Source of the DNA: Adineta ricciae
Taxonomy: Eukaryota > Rotifera > Eurotatoria > Adinetida > Adinetidae
Reading direction: 5' to 3'
Assembly (NCBI GenBank): GCA_905250025.1
Contig: CAJNOJ010000351.1
Coordinates: 33,577 to 97,576, forward strand
Length of the DNA: 64,000 bases
Every line of letters begins with the position of its first letter. Within the stretch, counting starts at the first letter, position 1. The translations under genes were made by a program, and so were the position numbers. Below, one piece after another: positions 1 to 10,257 of this stretch. Under the pieces are notes generated by a model, which saw only the letters and a program-made list of their open reading frames with translations, was not told the origin of the DNA and ran no database searches.

Positions 1-90
1 CAAAAAAGAAAAATCTTGATTATTTTATTCATATAATATTAGTGATTAAATAAAGGCACACAGAAATGCTGATTAAGATAAAAAATGTTT

Positions 91-2550
91 TTAATGAAGA
101 ATTCTTTTTATGCGAATATCGTGTCTTCGTTTGGCATTAGTATGTACTGGATTGAACATATTTGAAAATTTTGTAAAACCAGCATACACGACGAGAGTAT
201 ATATGGGCATGCAGATCAACATCATAACAATATTCGTAATTAATATCGGTTGTTGACATAATCTTTCCTATTATATAAAGAAAATATACTTAGATAATCA
301 ATGATATTTATCTGATAAATTATACAATATCTTGTGGATTTATGATATCAACTGTATCACTGACTGAAACTGAAGTAGTTGAACCTGTTGTTGTAACTAC
401 AAAACAAAAATAATATATATATATATAATGACAATGTGTAAGCCTTGCTCACTTGTTGCAGTTGAACTAGTAGTGGATATTACAGTTGTTGTAACAACTG
501 CAGTTGTTGTGATGACAATACCGGTTGTTGTTAATAAAGTATTGATACTAGTCGTTGATGTTGGTCTTGTTGTAACTGTTACTGTTGTAAATGGTGTTGT
601 CGTTGTTGTTGTTGTCGATGAAACTGCTGGATCCCAAATATTAAATCGCCAATATGTTGGATCACTGATTGGTGCCGATTCAGCATCTTTACAAGAACAT
701 TAACCATATAGAAATTGATAGAAATAAAACTTACGACAAAATACACTTCCACTTGAAAATCCACTATCTATTGTTATATAATAAAATTTACCCGGTGTCC
801 ATGTATAATTTGTAATAATAACAATTACATTTCCAGTATAAATTATATTAGGTGCATATCCAGCATCATATTGTAGAACACTTTGATTTGTAGCTGCATC
901 GTTAAAATAGATATTTGTTCCATTACGACTTGGACGACCAACTTGACCTTTTGCTATATAATTGAAATAAAGAAAAACAGATGAAGTTTGTTTTTTTGTC
1001 TCCAAAAATATGTACCTTGTATGGTAAATCTGCTTTGATTTTGAAAGACAGTACCTACTGGACTTGCTGTGCCTTGTACGTATGTAGGTTGAAGTAAATC
1101 TGGTGCAGTATAATTAACTAAATATGTGACACACCATGGAGTGGACTGGAGATTTTCATTATCAAGAGCAGCAGCACAAAAAGTTTGAGGACCAGCCTGC
1201 TCTTGTGCGGGTGTCCATGTCAATATCATTGTCCATTTAACTATCAATTTTTATTTCAAATTCAAATTTTTTTCTCATTCTAATAGGTCAAAATGAATAA
1301 CTTACAAGTACTTATATGAGTAATAGAACTATGCGTCATTCCATATGGTGAAGCAGTAATAAAATCAACGACCGATTGACCAGGACAATATGTTTCTACA
1401 ATGATAGTTTCATTGAACGTGACATCTTGAATATAAATTCAAAATAGTAAAGATGATGAAATGTAGTTATTGATTGTACTTACTAATAGCAACTCCAATA
1501 CAAGCTGAAATCAATTTTAAAAAAAGTACAGGTGAGTTTAATTTAAATAAGAATACTAATATTCATACCTCGGTTTGGACGAACACCGATGATAGAAGGA
1601 GGTGTACAAGTGCTGGTAATATTATATCCATAAAATAAGAACTGTATAGGAACAGAACTCATTGGAATTGTGTAAGAAGAATCATAAAAATCTTGAATTT
1701 GTAGAGCAACTGCATAATATATATCAGCAGTCGGTAAGTTGAATGTTAATGTGCAATTAGTAGGTTCCACTGCAGCTCCAATAGGTAATCCGGAGCAGAT
1801 ACCTCCACATTCATCTACTTGATTGTAATTGTATGCTGAATTTGCATCAGACCAACGACATTTCAATATATCAGTGGGATCATTATCTGCCATTTGTACG
1901 ATGTGAACAATTGGCGTCTTTATTTGATAAAATATGACTGGTAATGTATTTGTAACCGGACTACTATTGATATAACCATCAGGTCTTAAGACTAAATTCA
2001 GTCGATTAACAATGGACCAGTCACCGCCACCGCCTTTATAAAGTTGCGCCATCCACGCATTTGATTGATAACCTATTGTAATCGATGTATTCAATAGTAA
2101 AGTCACCTGATCATATTTTTCACCAGCCACCGATTCAATCATTGAATTGTTTTGACAATCGGTAGTTTTAGTAGTAACTGAAACCGTATTATTAGTATAA
2201 TTTGAACTCGGACAATTATTTAAACATTGTAGATAAGCAGCACCAACGCTAATATTTGTCTTAGCAGCAACATTTGCTTCTGTGCAAACAAAAGTCCGTG
2301 GAGTAAAACTACCCCATGTACGATTCCAAAAGTACCGTTGATGTATGAGAATCACAGCGGTAGTGTCGGATGGTGCAGGTTTAGGATTTAACGGCCGCCT
2401 AAGAAGAAAATTCGATTGAGAAAAAATTAACGCTACGACTGCAGATACTCACCATGAAATAATACCACCACGAAAATGTGCTCCATCAATCACATCATGC
2501 AATAAAAGCAAAACTAAGAATGAAAGATATAAAATTCCCTTCATTCTCAT
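91..2550 (-). CDS. Type I membrane protein, AHFRGG N-terminus, Thr-rich stalk, 9 exons
   Basis: Nine exons can be joined in frame: 2550-2453, 2398-1569, 1504-1484, 1425-1306, 1240-1016, 953-735, 686-453, 396-326 and 267-91. They sum to 1995 nt (664 residues plus stop). All eight introns are 48-65 nt and GT-AG. The product starts with a signal peptide, then AHFRGGIISW spanning the first intron. This N-terminal pattern is known from secreted and adhesion-like proteins of invertebrates, often annotated as integrin-beta-like or VWA/EGF proteins. A long ectodomain with many Cys and N-glycosylation sites follows, then a Thr-rich mucin-like stalk (exons 7-8), a hydrophobic helix (ILITNIVMMLICMPIYTLVV) and a basic tail ending in RRHDIRIKRILH. 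Exon 3 is a 21-nt microexon. An alternative ATG lies two codons downstream. The splice model is inferred. The cell-surface location is fairly sure; the function is unknown. Confidence 0.8.
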
Positions 2551-3415
2551 CTGTCGTACTGTATAAAATGAAATGGATGGAGATTAAACGTTTATATTTA
2601 TAGTTACTGTGCAAATTTTAAATCAACAATAAAAAAATATTTTTTCGCGGGAACTTTTCCGTCTAGCGATTGAAAGAAAATATTTTTAATGGACTACCCA
2701 CGGTTGTATGGAGGAAAAATAAACTTCCATTCAATACATCTTATGCGCATTTATGTCACGCATTTCTAATGACCTATTTGATCAAGGATAGACAGTATTT
2801 TATGCATTCGAAGTTTTGAATAATGTGTTTACATTTCAGTGACGTAGAGAAAATACCCACGACAGACTTCTACAGAATATGACAAACAAAAATTTTTGAT
2901 CCCAAGAAAGTTTCCTCTCGGAATTTTTTTCATCTATCGCCCAAAATGCAGCTGTAACCATATGAAACAAAACTATAGTCAAAGCTCACGTTAACAACTA
3001 TAAAGAATTCAAACGATCAGCACATGAAATATTTAGATCTACATGTTATAGAAGTCACAATAAAGATCAACGTGAAAAGGTTTGAAGTTATTTCTGATTT
3101 TGTTCGATGCTTATGAACATATAAGCGAAGGTATCTGATAACGATTAAAAAATATTTGTATTGAAAGTTTCGCATATGAGAAAACTGCAGTAGATGTAAA
3201 TGCGATCCTCGTTAGAATTTTCACATCTGAAGTAATTATATTGCCTCCCTAACCGATTGGTAATTAGAAAAATATAATCTTCTGTTTAATGCACATATGC
3301 AGATGTAATTCATTGCTTTACGTTTTTCTGTGAGCAAGAAGAAATCATTATTTCATTTGAAGGACATAGAAAATGATAGGAAATAGTTGAAGAAAATTAT
3401 GAATGATTACAAAAT
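2551..3415. other. Upstream non-coding stretch, no gene seen
   Basis: AT-rich sequence upstream of the type I membrane protein gene. I see no convincing reading frame, RNA gene or repeat. It should contain that gene's promoter, but no clear TATA box could be assigned. Confidence 0.5.
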
Positions 3416-3449
3416 ACGTAGGGCTATCGAAAATAGACATGCACCAGTA

Positions 3450-3502
3450 CAGTCGGACTGGGTATTAGCTACCTATAGTAACTTCCACCGTAATTCATAT
3501 GT
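3450..3502 (+). repeat. Inverted repeat arm, partner at 4961-5013
   Basis: About 52 bp containing TATTAGCTACCTATAGTAAC; the partner is its reverse complement with only two or three mismatches. Spacing between arms is about 1.46 kb. Confidence 0.8.
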
Positions 3503-4960
3503 GTTGTAGCCTTCAACAAACATTTGCTATTGTGCCTTTTATGTCGAATACTAACTAGGCCGAACGCTTCTGAAATGCTTGTTTTCTAGTCTGTTGTATA
3601 CTAAACACACTAATTTTCTTCAAACAAATGATTATAAATCACCTTAATGCCTTCTTTGCACGCAATGTAGATTGGCATACTAAGATAATTAATTCATACC
3701 GTTACTGCCCATGTGCAATCGCGTACAGACTCTTGGAAATGAAACTTAATATGAAGCTTAGCTTATAAGTTCCATTAATTGGCGCGAATGAAACGGAATT
3801 TATTTGTCAGCTTGTGCCAATGACGAAACACATTGTATTGAGTTTCATTAGCCCTGAAAACCCGTGGAAGGCTTTTTCGAAGATAGAAAGAAACACATAT
3901 GTGAAACAGAACTTCACAGCAGTCAGGATTATTGTGTTGACATGAGAAAAGAAGTATCTTTTTATCATCAAGATACGGGATGTTCCTTGCAAAGAACACT
4001 TTTACTTGTAGCACAGAATATTTCTCTTCCGTTATTATTAAACTAAGTATTATATGTATATAAAATGTGCGCTTGTGTGCTAATGTTTCAATTTGAAATG
4101 TTTTTGAATGTGCATGCAAATGAAACTATGCTTGAGCAAAAACACGAGAGCTGGTGTGAGTAGATGAGGACTTCGTTATAGGTGAGTGAAGATAAAACCA
4201 CCAGCTATGCACCACTCTGCTCAGAAATCACACATGACACAGACACTCGTCTACTCAACCCTCACTCACACATGCCCTTATCCACATACGTTGTCGAAGG
4301 CATCGAAGAGCCAAAAATGACAAAAATATGCACTTTTTATATACATGTAATACTTAATATAGTCATACAGAAAGATGAATGATCCATGCCCCTATGGCCA
4401 AAAGCCCTTCCAAAAGGACATTTTTTTATACAATATTACATATCACTGAGATTTGAGTCTAAGACTTGCAAACTACAGTAATTCTATGATCTTAGCTGAC
4501 TACAAGCATTATCATTTCACTTGAAAAACCATATTTCATATAATTGTCGCAACAAAATACGGTAAGACAAGGTCCCAATAAGAAATCACTCTCTGAAAAG
4601 AGGTACTTCGTTGGACTGCTACTTAAGGTCGATTTTTTGCTCACCCCGTGAACTATGAGACCCTCTTCACTCGAAAAATCGTGAAATTTTATGTAGAGTT
4701 TTGTTTCTTGTTCGATTTCAAATACTCTGCAAAAAAAAACTGGTCGATAGTGAACCATGAAAGGTTTTAGTGAGGGTCTAAAACTTTTTCTAGTTCGGCA
4801 CATTTAGCTAAAATCATTTTAGGTTCTGAAAATGGTACTGAAAAAAGGTTCAGTATGACCCGGTTCTTTTTACAGAGTACTCAATATCCCTTGGAAGGAT
4901 ATCTCGATTTCTTGGAGTTAGAATGCCATTTTGATGAAGTCCAATATATTCGTTTTTACA

Positions 4961-5013
4961 TATGAATTACAGTGGAAGTTACTATAGGTAGCTAATACCC
5001 AGTCGAACTGGGT
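4961..5013 (-). repeat. Inverted repeat arm, partner at 3450-3502
   Basis: Contains GTTACTATAGGTAGCTAATA, the reverse complement of the arm at 3450-3502. The sequence between the arms has no gene I can recognise. Confidence 0.8.
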
Positions 5014-5014
5014 T

Positions 5015-5788
5015 CATGCCTAATCGAAAAGTAGTCAGAGAGGGTTTTTTCCGCTTTAGAAAAAACATTAAAAGAGTTCTTGTTTTTTCACCGATCGATA
5101 GAGTGTGTTTCGCTCCCTAACTCTTCATAAATTAGTAAATTTTCGAGAGAAAGCTTTTTTTTCTTGCCACTCTCTGGTAGCGGTATAGACGATACTCTTG
5201 CTTGTATGGATTTTTTCCCGTTTGTCATGGGTTTTTCCTCATTCTTTCATTATGTTCTCTTCTTCTTATTGCGTCTGGCGAGTCTTGCTCACGTATCGTT
5301 TATTCCGACAAAATCAATTATAACGAAAGGAAAAACTAAAAAGGAATTAACTAAGTGGATATTTCAATAAACGTTCGAAGTAACTGCCGTTACTTGCCAC
5401 TTATAGCTGCATTCTTTCGAACCATTTCTCGACAGACTTTTTTTATTCATCTGAGTTAAGGATGCGGAAAAATTCTTTGTTATAGGTACATAAGAGAGAC
5501 CCGCCAAACGCGATAAGAAGGAGGGAACGTAATGAAAGAATGAGACAAAACCCGCGAAAAACGGGAAAAAATCCATATAAGCAAAAGTACCGACTATATT
5601 GCTGCCAGCGAGTGGCAAGAAAAAAAACTTTCTCTCGAAAATTTACTAACTTATGAACAGTTAGGGAGCGAACAATTAACACAGAGAAATAGAGCGAAAC
5701 ACGCTCTATCGATTGGTAAAAAAATAATTCTTAGTGTTCTTCCTAAAGGGAAAGAAAACATTCTCTCACTACTTTTCGATAGCCCTGC
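5015..5788. repeat. Long imperfect palindrome, arms of about 300 bp
   Basis: Arms at about 5024-5330 and 5440-5785 are diverged reverse complements. Shared blocks include the ATCGAAAAGTAGT end, GTGTTTCGCTC, TCCCTAACT, TTTTCGAGAGAAAG, CTTGCCACTC and ATGGATTTTTTCCCGTTT. The loop is about 110 bp. Short frames in the arms on opposite strands give related peptides (…GMDFFPF-like) only because the arms are homologous; they are not genes. Confidence 0.75.
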
Positions 5789-6104
5789 GTAATATTATTT
5801 CTATTATGGAGATGTTTTCTTGCAAATAATATTAATCAATACCTAAAATTATTCACTAGATTAGAATAAAAGTTGAAAAATTAAAAAAAATAACAATAAC
5901 ATGAATTTTCGGATATGGTTTGTTCATTTATAAAGAAGAGATTGAAGAGAAAATTCAATCCATCGAATTTACAGATAGATGCACATGAATAAAACGATAA
6001 TTGACGAACCTAATACCCATAGTTGTTCAATTGCACTTTTAGAAGACCATATTTACGAGCCAATGATTTTTAAAATCAAAAAGACCTTGGACAGCGAACA
6101 TAAT
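5789..6104. other. Non-coding, no gene seen
   Basis: AT-rich stretch between the palindromic element and the ABCC relic. It may hold further decayed transporter sequence, but I could not support a reading frame. Confidence 0.4.
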
Positions 6105-6680
6105 AAATTTCATCATTTTTCACATTTTCTAAAGACAACATCTAATTGCATAAATTGATCGATTCTTCGAGCTAAAACACGTGCTTCATTTAATTTTTCC
6201 AACGCATATACTATTGTAATTGTAACCATAGATCGAAGCATTGAAAAACAATTGCTGTCTGAAAAGTTTGATCGATCAGCCAACTTATTCTAAATGTTGC
6301 CAGAGGAATCAATGATAAACTTGCAAAAAAAAGACCAACATTTAATGCTCATAATAAACTCGATTTATAAAGACTAGAAAATTCATTTTGATGTATTGTA
6401 CGCACTCGTTTTCCCTTTGCTTTTTCCCTATTGTGCATTTTGATAATTAGACAACCATTGACAAGTGAATTAATCGCTTGAACACGTTTATCGATGGATG
6501 CTAATCTCACTTTTCGGCATCAACTAAACAATTTACTAAAGATCAATTGTAATACAACCATTAAAACAAGTATTACAAAATCAAATATCGTCGAAAATCC
6601 AATGAAACCCCAAATTAAAAACAAATATTCCAACTACTTCTATAGATGTTAATAGTAATATATCAATAAAGCATTTTAAA
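6105..6680 (-). pseudogene. ABCC (MRP/ABCC4-like) transporter relic
   Basis: Minus-strand translation in shifting frames gives stretches matching the transmembrane region of ABCC exporters: VLQLIFSKLFS, then RLASIDKRVQAINSLVNGCL, IIKMHNREKAKGKRVRTIHQ, NEFSSLYKSSLL, stop, ALNVGLFFASLSLIPLATF, and in another frame VYALEKLNEARVLARRIDQF. This follows the usual order of coupling helix, 'IRxIKMYAWE' region and the final membrane helix before the nucleotide-binding domain. At least two in-frame stops and one or more frameshifts are present, and the nucleotide-binding domain is missing. Non-functional. The family call is inference from remembered motif order. Confidence 0.6.
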
Positions 6681-6904
6681 CGCGCATTCCTATTCGAGTA
6701 TTGTGAGATTTTATATATCGATCAGTTAATGAAAGAATCGGTGTTGCTCAACTGACAAATATCAAATAAATCCATTTTATACATGATAATCCTTTGAAAA
6801 GCATGCGTTTTACCATTGATCATTTTGAAAAAAAACTCCATATCTTTAAAATCATTCAGTTTAGCTTTTATTTTTTTTAATCTAATATATTAGATACACA
6901 CATA

Positions 6905-7075
6905 CACTTCCACTCAATCTCGAGCCATGCTGTTTCAGCTAAAATAAGAGGTGATTTATCTTTGAGCCGCATTATTAGTTTGGATATTCAGCCTCATGAT
7001 TCTGGCTATTACATGGTTTGTGAAGCGAAAGAAGCTTCATTTCAACGTTGAATAAGAATTTGCTGTGCTGATGGA
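6905..7075 (+). pseudogene. Ig-domain fragment
   Basis: One frame reads SLSRIISLDIQPHDSGYYMV followed by CEA, the typical 'L.I…D.G.Y.C.A' F-strand signature of an immunoglobulin fold. A stop follows about seven codons later. No other Ig strands or neighbouring exons are visible, so this is a stranded exon or relic. Confidence 0.45.
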
Positions 7076-7384
7076 ATCGGGTAGCGGGGAGCTGGGAGGA
7101 TTGGTGTTTTTACTCTGTGGATAGGAATGAAAATTTAATTTTGATGAAGTATATGTAGGAATCTGCTTGTGTGTTGTCGAATTGCATTTACTTTGAGACT
7201 CGAAGAAGTTTTGGTTTTTCCCAATTGTCTTGAGGGCATTTTTTGAATGCAGTAGTCTTTGTCTAAGGTGGTGTGGTAGAAGCGATGAGTGACCGTTTGG
7301 TTCCATGCGAATCGAGATCTGCGCTATTTCTCATGCATTTGTGTGAGATAGTGGCCGGCATAGTGGACAGTGGTTGTATAGGAC

Positions 7385-7848
7385 TAGGGATGCACCAAAT
7401 CCAAATCTTAGATTTGACTGGAATTGAGTGAAGTTGGATTTGGATTTGATCATCAAATCTTGTCAAAGCTTTAAACTTTCTATACATTCGATAAGTTGCA
7501 GTGTTGGAATCAGTAAGAGTGAATCAGACTGTCATGTGAATTTGACAATAGGTATTTCACCTTTTTTGAGACAAAAATCTGGAAAGACTTGTAAAAAATG
7601 GCAAATTTATTTCACTGTGATACAGTGTTAGTTCGAGTAGAAGCACAGTTCAATAAGATCGAAATTTAATTCTGACTAAATGTGAGCCACATATCAGTCA
7701 AACCCAGGGCTGCCCGCTGTTCAGGTATAGAATGGGGTACAAAAATTCTTAAATGGGGTACATGTGAGGTACATTTTTGTCCGCAATGGGGTACATCAAA
7801 AGGGTACACATTTTTTNTTTGACTGGAAGTGGATTTCGTACATCCCTA
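7385..7848. mobile_element. Possible hAT-like non-autonomous element spanning an N
   Basis: The left end TAGGGATGCACCAAATCC is matched in inverted orientation by GGATTTCGTACATCCCTA at the right end. TAGGG…CCCTA ends are typical of hAT elements. Flanks are TATAGGAC on the left and TAATAGGAC on the right, close to an 8-bp target duplication but not exact. The single N at 7817 lies inside. A GGGGTACA-type tandem motif occurs at about 7732-7806. No transposase is present. Confidence 0.4.
7817..7817. other. Single N (assembly join)
   Basis: Unlike the other Ns in this window, no homologous pair flanks this one, except that it lies within the possible hAT-like element. Confidence 0.8.
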
Positions 7849-8454
7849 TAATAGGACAGTTTTTCTTGAATATACAGATATTACTCATTTCGACTGTTGA
7901 GCGATTGGCACTGCGACGACCTGCGGGTGTGATACGGAATGGTCTTAAAGAGCTCTCCGAGCAATAGCTGACATTTTGTTTGGAGCAGTAGTTCTGGTGC
8001 AGATATTTAGGCGTTTTCATTATATGCCATTAGCATCGGTATCCGATGACAAATACGAAATATCTATGGCGAACGCATGACATACGGAGAAATTGTGCTA
8101 GGTACGAAAAGCAACATGCTCAAAATTTCGACACTTGCGCTCCTTATGCTTCTGGTTTTCCATTGCACAACACGGTAGCTTCGTATCTTCTCATTCACCC
8201 TTCCTTTCACTCTGACCCACCATCGAGGTTGATCTCAATCTTTTCAAAGCCTGCGACGCTACTGATTGGCTCCATCGATTCCCTGTAACCACTGCAACAC
8301 TCATAAATGTATACCACGTGTGTAGTCTTCTCTGCGAGCGCTCAGACGGCCTTCGGCCGCCTTCGCTATCACAGTTAATCTCGATGCTTTCTCCAACGAA
8401 CATCCACCCTCAATAGCCCTCCCAAGCCATGTTTTCTGACGTCTTGGTCAATTT
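7849..8454. other. Non-coding, no gene seen
   Basis: Short open frames on both strands overlap each other and show no domain or codon pattern. Contains a GC-rich hairpin-like GGCCTTCGGCC around 8348. Confidence 0.4.
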
Positions 8455-8575
8455 CGAAGAAAATGTTCTTTTGGCCTTTGACCTGCGACAGACACACACA
8501 CAAACGAATTTTCGTCTTTTGACCACTTTTTTCCGACATGACCCTCCTTTCAGTCGAGGGTATAATACCTTTATG
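8455..8575 (+). repeat. Dispersed repeat end, 'ACCCTCCTTTCAGTCGAGGG' family
   Basis: Pattern: 'TTTGACCT…', an ACACACAAACAAAC tract, T-rich sequence, then ACCCTCCTTTCAGTCGAGGG and TATAATA. The same order recurs at 17075-17165, and in more diverged form at 35945-36045 and 39335-39415. Probably the terminus of a repeat family. Confidence 0.5.
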
Positions 8576-9351
8576 TATTTTTTTGGATTTTAATGATTCA
8601 GATAAGATTTCATTACATGTGCGTAACGAAGAGTGTATACGTTGGTAAATTATAAATATGTGATCATCACGTGTTTATTCATGTGAAACGAAATAAATCA
8701 CATTTTTTTATTTTCTAAACGATAGATAGTGTATATCATCTTTCGTATATCTTTGATTTTTCTTATTTCAATAAGTTTAATTTATTTCAAAGTCGAACAA
8801 CACGAAGTAAGTTAAGAAGAGTTTTCCTTTTTTTTATCTCTTAATGTCTCTTTTGATATTTTTAGATTAATTATATCGTGAAAAATACACAAACTATAAG
8901 AATAATAGTTGTCAACAATTTTCAAGTACAATAATAGGATGCGTAATAATATTTTGAATTTTTTTCATATTTTTAATGACACTTCATCATCTTTAATTAA
9001 ATACTTTTCCAACACTATCAAATGAGGATTATATTAAAGTAAGATCAAATAGAAATGAACACAGTAATTATAATCAATTTAAATCAAGGTTTCGGTTTAG
9101 TTATTACTATCAATATGATTCATTTCACGGGCCTTTTGAGATAATGTTACAATTTAAGTTATTTAGAATTATAATTGAGATCAATTTGATAGAAATCATA
9201 GATCAATGGAATAATAAGAGAAGAAGTTTTCAAGATTCTAATAAACAATTTATGTACGAATTTAGGACGACATCATTTTAAAGGAAACTGTGAAGAAATA
9301 TTTATGTCTTAAAAATATTCAAAACATATTTTACAATTAATATTTTAGATA
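8576..9351. other. Downstream flank of the SDR gene, no gene seen
   Basis: Very AT-rich and without a supported reading frame. It lies 3' of the minus-strand SDR gene. Confidence 0.5.
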
Positions 9352-10257
9352 TTATTGTTTTTCTTTGAATAATGTTTTGGAATGTTCAACAAATCCTTTG
9401 ACTTTAGCTTCATCATCACATATATATGGTAGTTGTTTACCATCTTGATAAAAAGCGCCATTTTCTAATTCATTTGTTGGTGTATTGATTACATACATTA
9501 TAGAATCGGCACCAAGTGCTGCTGATCGAGCTCCGGCAGCATTACCATTAAGATCAGTGGCACAAAAGCCAGGACATACAGAATAAATGAATAGATTTTT
9601 ATCTTTACAATATTGACGTGCTTGACATCGAGTAAGAGCAATTAGTGCAGCTTTAGAAACAGTATATGATGGGAAAGGTATTTCAGAAGAATATCCAATA
9701 CGTTCTAAATTGTCCGATCCATATGCTGAAAGAAATTCTTGAACAATATGATCCAGTTCTGGTGTTGTTAATGTTGGTGATGTATATTTTTCTTGAAGTT
9801 CTTTTGAAAAAAGATATGATACCAATGGACCAACACCGCTGGCAACATTAATGACACGACCATGTTTACGTATTAATGGAATCAAATTTTCATTAAGTAT
9901 TTTAATACCATAATAATTAGTTTCAAATGCTGATTTTGTTGCCTCAACTGATTGATCTTTTGGTGCAATTGCAGCATTATTAATTAATATATCTAAATGT
10001 CCATTGTATTTTTGTCTTATTTCATTAGTAGCAGCAAGGATACTTTCTTTTGATGATGTATCTAATTGTAATAAATGCACATTTGATGGAGAGCCTAATC
10101 GTTGAATTGCATCTTCACCACGTTTGATATCTCGACTACCAAGAAGAATAATATCATTGTTTTTAGAAGAAGATTGATCAAGAAATTTTTTTACGACTTC
10201 AAAACCAATGCCTTTATTTGCTCCAGTCACTAAAATCACACGTTTTTGCTCTGTCAT
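9352..10257 (-). CDS. Short-chain dehydrogenase, carbonyl-reductase-like
   Basis: An intact intronless frame of 301 residues. It has the full classical SDR set: the Rossmann glycine motif TGANKGIG (residues 11-18), NNAA (93-96), catalytic Ser140 in VINVASG, and Tyr198/Lys202 in YTVSK. About 58 residues separate Ser and Tyr, longer than in most SDRs. This insertion is typical of the monomeric carbonyl reductases (CBR1 type) and some plant menthone/salutaridine reductases. CPGFCATDL follows as the usual cofactor-domain PG motif. There is no signal peptide, so the protein is likely cytosolic and uses NADPH to reduce carbonyl compounds; the substrate is not deducible. The start at MTEQKR puts the glycine motif at the normal distance. 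Confidence 0.93.
   Translation of the reverse strand: MTEQKRVILVTGANKGIGFEVVKKFLDQSSSKNNDIILLGSRDIKRGEDAIQRLGSPSNVHLLQLDTSSKESILAATNEIRQKYNGHLDILINNAAIAPKDQSVEATKSAFETNYYGIKILNENLIPLIRKHGRVINVASGVGPLVSYLFSKELQEKYTSPTLTTPELDHIVQEFLSAYGSDNLERIGYSSEIPFPSYTVSKAALIALTRCQARQYCKDKNLFIYSVCPGFCATDLNGNAAGARSAALGADSIMYVINTPTNELENGAFYQDGKQLPYICDDEAKVKGFVEHSKTLFKEKQ

Larger units (their letters stand above)
3416..5788. mobile_element. Probable non-autonomous TIR element, composite
   Basis: The left end (3416-3436) reads TACGTAGGGCTATCGAAAA and the right end (5767-5788) is its near-perfect inverted complement. A further inverted pair of about 52 bp (3450-3502 and 4961-5013) lies inside, and the right third is a long imperfect palindrome. 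TA dinucleotides border the ends, which would fit a TA target duplication. No transposase frame is visible, so this would be a deletion derivative, a MITE, or two nested elements. The end match is seen directly; the superfamily is not determined. Confidence 0.55.

Noticed and set aside
428..703. Plus-strand Val-rich open frame
   Set aside because: It is the exact antisense of the Thr-rich stalk exon of the minus-strand gene; ACA/ACT codons read backwards give Val.
3775..4803. Several open frames of 60-114 codons on both strands
   Set aside because: They lie inside the inverted-repeat element, overlap each other and show no domain or signal.
5164..5618. Two related peptides on opposite strands
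   Set aside because: Similarity comes from the palindrome arms being reverse complements, not from a gene pair.
8046..8403. Overlapping frames on both strands
   Set aside because: No motif, no splice context and no counterpart elsewhere.
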